DNA of 45,461 nt from NCBI GenBank assembly GCA_903911305.1, contig CAIWDB010000139.1, positions 1 to 45,461 on the forward strand, read 5' to 3'. Each line of letters begins with the position of its first letter. Positions within the stretch are counted from its first letter, which is position 1. A program made the translations under genes and the position numbers. Positions 42,010-45,461 of this stretch are shown piece by piece. Under the pieces are notes generated by a model that was not told the origin of the DNA, made no database searches, and worked only from the letters and a program-made list of their open reading frames with translations. The DNA is from an uncultured Methylococcaceae bacterium (lineage in GTDB: Bacteria > Pseudomonadota > Gammaproteobacteria > Methylococcales > Methylococcaceae).

Positions 42010-42401
42010 CCATACCAAACTTCGGATTATCCGACAAAACCTTGATGACCATACGCCAGATACTGTCCGACTATCCGGCGGTCAGCAAAGCGCTCCTCTA
42101 TGGTTCACGCGCCAAGGGCAATTACCAGAAAGGTTCCGACATCGACCTCACCCTGATCGGTGAGGGTTTGGATTACCGGCTGTTGGGTGAAATTGCCGGT
42201 AGACTGGAGGAATCCCCCATCCCTTATCAAGTCGATTTATCGCTATGGGAACACATCGACAACCCACGCTTGCGCGAACATATCGAACGGGTGGGAGTGG
42301 TGTTTTACCCTGTTGACCCTTCAACCATTCGACAAGCCTGTCCTGAGCACAGTCGAAGGGCTCACGACCTTGAGCCAACGGATGGAGAGGCATTGCCATG
42401 A
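42006..42401 (+). CDS. mntA: MntA-like nucleotidyltransferase antitoxin
   Basis: A 131-residue minimal nucleotidyltransferase. It has the GSX10DXD active site: glycine 33-serine 34 in YGSRAKGNYQKG and aspartates 45 and 47 in SDIDLTL. It would transfer AMP to the HepT tyrosine. The start is a TTG at 42006 overlapping the hepT stop (TTGA). An ATG in frame at 42045 would drop 13 residues but keep the active site. The C-terminal 20-odd residues (STIRQACPEHSRRAHD) come from a dispersed palindromic repeat at 42327-42360, so the natural C-terminus has been replaced; the enzyme core is untouched. Confidence 0.87.
   Translation: MTIPNFGLSDKTLMTIRQILSDYPAVSKALLYGSRAKGNYQKGSDIDLTLIGEGLDYRLLGEIAGRLEESPIPYQVDLSLWEHIDNPRLREHIERVGVVFYPVDPSTIRQACPEHSRRAHDLEPTDGEALP
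42327..42360. repeat. Dispersed palindromic repeat (RQACPEHSRRA type) at the mntA 3' end
   Basis: ATTCGACAAGCCTGTCCTGA (from 42327) continues to gcacagtcgaaggg: an imperfect inverted repeat around TTCGACaaGC and GcaCAGTCGAA. Translated it gives the CPEHSRRA string seen at the ends of many unrelated bacterial ORFs. It is related to the hairpins at 41514 and 45221. Confidence 0.6.
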
Positions 42402-42766
42402 CCAGCGAAACCGAGCTATACCGGCGTATCCGCGAACTGGTAGTCACCGCCCGCCAACCGCAATGCTGTTGAAATAAGCCCGCACATCTTAAGTAGTAGG
42501 GCGGCAACCCTTTGCCGCCAAAAGAAATAAACAACTCCGTTGTCGGCATAGGGATGCCGACCTACGGCTTAATTCAACAGTATTGCCGCCAAACCGTCGC
42601 CGATCAGGGATGGAACCTGAAAGAACTCAAACGCCAATTCGACAGCAGCCTCTACGAGCGTCTGGCCTTAAGCCGCGACCAAGAAGGCATACGCCAACTG
42701 GCACAAGATGGGCAGATCGTCTGCCAGCCGAAAGATGTGCTCAAAGAACCGCTGGTATTGGAATGA
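42398..42766 (+). pseudogene. DUF1016 (YhcG-like PDDEXK nuclease) remnant split by a MITE
   Basis: The ATG at 42398 overlaps the mntA stop (ATGA) and opens MTSETELYRRIRELVVTARQ, which resembles the start of DUF1016 proteins. The MITE at 42463-42583 interrupts it and brings a stop codon. After the MITE the frame resumes as TVADQGWNLKELKRQFDSSLYERLALS and DVLKEPLVLE, a DUF1016 segment that normally leads to EFLGL, but here it stops at once. The conserved middle of the N-terminal domain and the whole nuclease domain are missing. It is one more decayed gene of the former R-M island. Confidence 0.7.
42463..42583. mobile_element. MITE copy 2 (121 bp), inside the DUF1016 remnant
   Basis: The ends ATGCTGTTGAAATAA and TTAATTCAACAGTAT are inverted repeats with two mismatches. 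The reverse complement of copy 1 (15267-15386) aligns along the whole length (AAGCCCGCAC, CCTTTGCCGCCAA, TTGTCGGCA-GGA). The element carries no gene, so it would need a transposase elsewhere. Confidence 0.8.
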
Positions 42767-43214
42767 TGTCATCGGAGTCGGAATCCAAGGGAAGTTTAGG
42801 GACGGCGAGTATCCCAGATGAACCCACTGGCTTCAACACCGCCCAGACTTTTTTATACCCTCCAACCCCGGAAAAACTGTTACCCTGATTTGAACCACGC
42901 CCATTTTTCCTTCCAATTTGGAGGGGTGGATTCTCTGTGCTTGTGTTACCCAAAACAGGCTGTTTTTGAACCATGCCCTTGCTTTGACAAGAGATTCGGA
43001 AATGCGAAGCTTGCTTCGCCTGTCAAAGCAAGCTTTGACGCTCCAATCCTAGGCCGCTGCGTAACATCAGTTAATAAATTTTTTTGTATTGGATGCGAGG
43101 GGAGGTAGGTTGGAGTGCGGAGACTTGCTCGCCGCACTCCATCAACGCCAATTGGCGAAGCTTGGAACAGGAATGGCCCGCGTCAGATACGCGGCGCGGG
43201 CAGTCCTTAGGTCT
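42767..43214. other. Intergenic region between the R-M wreck and hps
   Basis: No supported gene; the short ORFs here have no motif or ribosome binding site. It holds a nested palindrome at 42979-43031 and, next to the hps stop, GCCCGCG (43176-43182) paired with CGCGGGC (43195-43201), a possible weak terminator for hps without a T run. Confidence 0.4.
42979..43031. repeat. Nested palindrome
   Basis: TTGCTTTGACA (42979-42989) and TGTCAAAGCAA (43021-43031) are perfect 11-bp inverted repeats. Between them GCGAAGC and GCTTCGC (43004-43010 and 43013-43019) form a second hairpin with a 2-base loop. No ORF or T run is attached; it could be a mobile-element remnant. Confidence 0.5.
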
Positions 43215-43865
43215 TTAAGCCGCAGCGGCCACAACCACGTCGTAGATTTCCTTAGCAGCAGCCTTCGGATCGGCAGCGCCATAAATGGCCGCGCCCACAA
43301 CAATGATGCCTGCGCCCGCTTTAACAACCTGCGCCGCCGTGGAGGCTTTGATGCCACCAGCGACAGAAATGGTCAGGCCCAATTTCAGATCAGCAACCAG
43401 TTGCAGATCGGCGAACGGGGTCTGGCCAGCAGCCTGCGCGTCCAAGCCGGTGTGGACACCGATGATTTGCGCACCCGCAGCGGCAGACACCTTAGCGCAG
43501 CCAGCCTTATCGGGAACATTAATCAGGTCAACCTGGACTTGCTTGCTGCCATTCTCTTTGGCTGCCTTGATGACGCCAGCGATGGTGGCTTCGCCAGAAA
43601 CACCCAGTACGGTGGCGATGTCAGCGCCGTCGGCATAGAACGGAGCCGCTTCATACGCGCCCGCATCCATGGTCTTCAGGTCAACCAGGATTTTGTGCTT
43701 AGGGAACTCAGCGCGCAGCTTCTTCAGCAGGCCAGCGCCGTTGTACTTGATGGACGGGGTTCCGATCTCAAAAATGTCAACATAGTCGGCGGTGGCGCGA
43801 GCCAGACCTAGGGTCGTTTCAACGTCCAAGGTGTCGAGTGCCAACTGAATCAGGGGTCTTGCCAT
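43215..43865 (-). CDS. hps: 3-hexulose-6-phosphate synthase
   Basis: A 216-residue TIM-barrel enzyme of the OMP decarboxylase superfamily. It joins formaldehyde to ribulose 5-phosphate, the first step of the RuMP pathway that type I methanotrophs use to fix carbon. The family active-site motif DXKXXD appears as VDLKTMDAG (D62, K64, D67), after LALDTLD at the first strand and DIFEIGTPSIKYNG. The C-terminal phosphate-binding GGIKAS and VVGAAIYGA segments are present. Length is normal. A GGAG ribosome binding site precedes the ATG. The isomerase partner (hxlB/phi) is not adjacent. Codon use is strongly biased to C and G ends (runs of gcc, ggc, aag), consistent with high expression. Confidence 0.95.
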   Translation of the reverse strand: MARPLIQLALDTLDVETTLGLARATADYVDIFEIGTPSIKYNGAGLLKKLRAEFPKHKILVDLKTMDAGAYEAAPFYADGADIATVLGVSGEATIAGVIKAAKENGSKQVQVDLINVPDKAGCAKVSAAAGAQIIGVHTGLDAQAAGQTPFADLQLVADLKLGLTISVAGGIKASTAAQVVKAGAGIIVVGAAIYGAADPKAAAKEIYDVVVAAAA

Positions 43866-44260
43866 GATATATACTCCGAGTGTGAATGCTTAATGGTGGG
43901 TTTGAATAGACAACGCAATGGCCCGTACAGGCCAATGCAAAATTATAGGCCAGCACTTGGCCTGACTAACATCGGCTCAGTTCCAACAGCCGTGAATGTG
44001 TTCGCCATGTAAAAACAAAGGGCCACGGCACATCCGCTATAGCCCATTGTCGACTAGGAATCCTAATCTTAGCTAGCTATTATGCAACGGATGCAAGGGG
44101 TTAATCAACATGGGAACGAATCATGTTGAACGAATCGGTGGCGATGGATTGTTTCAAGGATTTGGTTTTGTCTGCCATCAAGCGGCATTCCATTGCGAAA
44201 CCCAAGGTTACAGGCATCCGTCAAGGCCAACAAATTTCTACCTTAATAAAGGTTGATGGG
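43866..44260. other. hps upstream region
   Basis: About 400 bases with no supported gene. It contains the candidate hps promoter at 43942-43970. The plus-strand ORF 44123-44356 overlaps the lipoprotein gene on the opposite strand and has no protein-family features, so I leave it out. Confidence 0.45.
43942..43970 (-). promoter_or_regulatory. Candidate hps promoter with an inverted repeat in the spacer
   Basis: On the minus strand a perfect -10 box TATAAT (complement of 43942-43947) is 17 bases from TTAGTC (complement of 43965-43970), a poor -35 box. The spacer holds AGGCCA-N5-TGGCCT (43947-43963), a perfect 6-bp inverted repeat. A strong -10, a weak -35 and a palindrome between them suggest regulator-dependent activation or repression. 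The leader would be about 70 bases. Confidence 0.45.
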
Positions 44261-45166
44261 TCATTTAAGCCCCATCTTTTTACGCAGCCACGCAAGCCAT
44301 CCTGGTTTTTCCTCAGTCTTTTTTTCCTTGGCAGCACTTTGTTCGGTGGAATTTGACGGTTCGGCTTTTTTATCCCCGTCACTGGCCTTACCCTCCTGCT
44401 GGTTATTCACATCCTGCGCGTCCGCCTTGGATTCAGGTGCGGCAACGGTTGGCGCATTTTCATTTTGACTCTTGGCAGTCGATGCACTTGTATTATTCCC
44501 GGTGCCAGGCTTTTGTGCGGCATTGATACCCGGCGTGGGCTGAGCGCTTTTTTTCGCATCCGCTTCGGACACTTGGATTTCCTCCGGCACGGCTTGTTTT
44601 TTGACCACCGCCGGTTTTTTGGTTTGGGCTTTTTTCTTAAGCCTACCCCTCTCTCTTGCACGTCGCTCGGACTCTTCGGCCCGGATACTGGCGGATAAAG
44701 AAGATTCATACTCTGGACGGCGGTATCTACCCCTGGCTATCGCAAATCTATCCCTCATGTCGTAAAAGCTTAATGCCTGGCATTCAAATCGATCAACTAA
44801 TTCCTTGTTGTGCAACACTTGAATTTTTGTCACCGGATTAAATTCATTGCTTTCTTCATTTAAGCCCCATCGATAAGTGCCATACTCCATGCTGGCACTC
44901 AGCAATTCAAAGGAGCGGGCACCTTTCTTACGATAGAGGCTACCGTCAAACACCGCCAGCATATGATCTTGGCACTGATAAAAAAGGGTGCTTTCTGATT
45001 GCGCTATCCGGCTATTCAACATCTCTGCGGTCAGAGTGTCTTCGGGTTCGGGATAGGGTTCTACGGTGACAGTGGACGTACACGACACCATCGAGATAAA
45101 CAGCAGAACGGGTAAAAAAACGTTTCTGCTATTCGTAATACTAGGTATTTTTATATTTTTGGGCAT
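44261..45166 (-). CDS. Hypothetical lipoprotein with disordered charged C-terminus
   Basis: A 301-residue lipoprotein with no family I recognise. The signal sequence ends in the lipobox FISMVSC with cysteine 29. Residues about 40-155 look folded (FYQCQDHMLAVFDGSLYRKK, YGTYRWGLNEESNEFNP, DRFECQALSFYDMRDRFAIA) and include two cysteines that could pair. Residues about 165-285 are low-complexity, rich in Lys, Ala, Pro, Gln and Asn, probably disordered. The last 14 residues (PGWLAWLRKKMGLK) form an amphipathic, tryptophan-containing helix that could touch a membrane. It is on the same strand as hps but 395 bases upstream of it, so probably a separate unit. Confidence 0.7.
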   Translation of the reverse strand: MPKNIKIPSITNSRNVFLPVLLFISMVSCTSTVTVEPYPEPEDTLTAEMLNSRIAQSESTLFYQCQDHMLAVFDGSLYRKKGARSFELLSASMEYGTYRWGLNEESNEFNPVTKIQVLHNKELVDRFECQALSFYDMRDRFAIARGRYRRPEYESSLSASIRAEESERRARERGRLKKKAQTKKPAVVKKQAVPEEIQVSEADAKKSAQPTPGINAAQKPGTGNNTSASTAKSQNENAPTVAAPESKADAQDVNNQQEGKASDGDKKAEPSNSTEQSAAKEKKTEEKPGWLAWLRKKMGLK

Positions 45167-45188
45167 GATATGGCGGCACTGACAGATA

Positions 45189-45305
45189 TATAGCTAACGT
45201 GCTATAAATTGATTATAGAAACGTTCGCCCTGAGCTTGTCGAAGGGCGCTTATGGTTCGACAAGCTCACCATGAACGGCGATCATTTTAAAAGACGTTAG
45301 CTATA
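45189..45305. repeat. 117-bp element with 12-bp terminal inverted repeats around a palindromic repeat
   Basis: TATAGCTAACGT (45189-45200) and ACGTTAGCTATA (45294-45305) are perfect inverted repeats. Between them is the dispersed palindrome CGTTCGCCCTGAGCTTGTCG to GAACGG (45222-45277), the same family as in the hsdM tail. The design, palindrome inside a separate terminal repeat, matches the 41356-41584 element although the terminal repeats differ in sequence. Confidence 0.6.
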
Positions 45306-45309
45306 GCCC

Positions 45310-45461
45310 CTAAAAGGAATGATGATCTACAGTATCCCGCTCCTTCACCCAATTCTCAAGTGCTTCAACCACCTTGCCGATGACGGGGGCCCAGCTTCCC
45401 TCGCCAGATTGACGGAACAGCCGCATGTTTGAGGGATACCAAGGCGAATCCAAACGCGCAG
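45310..45461 (-). CDS. C-terminal fragment, probably a TPR-type glycosyltransferase (runs off the window)
   Basis: This frame is too short for the ORF track. The last 49 residues of a minus-strand gene read SPWYPSNMRLFRQSGEGSWA-PVI, then a helix VVEALENWVKERD, with the stop at 45310-45312. The pattern SPWYP-MRLFRQ---GDW is what I recall at the C-terminus of TPR-containing glycosyltransferases in proteobacteria. The body of the gene lies outside the window, so this call is limited. Confidence 0.55.
   Translation of the reverse strand, partial: ARLDSPWYPSNMRLFRQSGEGSWAPVIGKVVEALENWVKERDTVDHHSF

Noticed and set aside
44123-44356. 77-residue plus-strand ORF near hps
   Set aside because: Its second half lies on the opposite strand of the lipoprotein gene, there is no ribosome binding site of note and no family match.

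Overview
The window looks like chromosome (or a large secondary replicon) of a type I methanotroph, gammaproteobacterial order Methylococcales. The main reasons are a 3-hexulose-6-phosphate synthase gene (ribulose monophosphate formaldehyde fixation), a PEP-CTERM protein with an exosortase-associated acyltransferase, and TamA/TamB and an Mla/Pqi-type lipid transporter, which mark a Gram-negative envelope. No tRNA, rRNA or CRISPR array was seen.

Layout, left to right. 1-141: end of an IS6-family insertion sequence running off the left edge. 460-771: a small basic protein made of two diverged copies of one 32-residue module. 825-5537 (-): MlaE/F/D-like lipid ABC transporter with a PqiC-like lipoprotein and an embedded methyltransferase gene. 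5708-8820 (-): PEP-CTERM-associated acyltransferase, a PaaK-like adenylate-forming enzyme and a solute-binding protein. 9053-9700 (+): a lipoprotein with a duplicated domain. 9824-11659: what looks like a complete plasmid-type origin: an AT-rich tract, ten iterons around a perfect DnaA box, and a replication-initiator gene. 12874-15210 (-): large MscS-type channel with a MITE just upstream. 15606-16455 (+): PEP-CTERM protein with a sigma-54 promoter and an upstream palindrome. 16519-22905 (-): tamB, tamA and a small membrane-anchored protein. 23113-24185: potassium channel and a small DUF6316-like protein.

24471-32029 (+): six overlapping or nearly touching genes (membrane glycosyltransferase-like protein, GT2, methyltransferase, GtrA, epimerase, GMC oxidoreductase) that look like a glycan or glycolipid operon; its first gene is clearly AT-richer than its surroundings. 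32055-38417 (-): NamZ-like muramidase, three small unknown genes, a DOMON-like gene and a 1078-residue protein joining an N-terminal CHAT caspase-like protease to a C-terminal ComEC-type metallo-beta-lactamase domain, preceded by an AbrB-like vestige. The CHAT-MBL fusion is the best candidate for an undescribed system.

38660-40117 (+): NhaD Na+/H+ antiporter. 40248-42766 (+): wreck of a type I restriction-modification island: HsdM with its catalytic core deleted, an apparently intact HepT/MntA toxin-antitoxin pair, and a DUF1016-like remnant split by a second copy of the MITE. Dispersed palindromic elements are fused to the ends of two of these reading frames. 43215-43865 (-): hps. 44261-45166 (-): a lipoprotein. 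45310-45461 (-): C-terminus of what appears to be a TPR-type glycosyltransferase running off the right edge.
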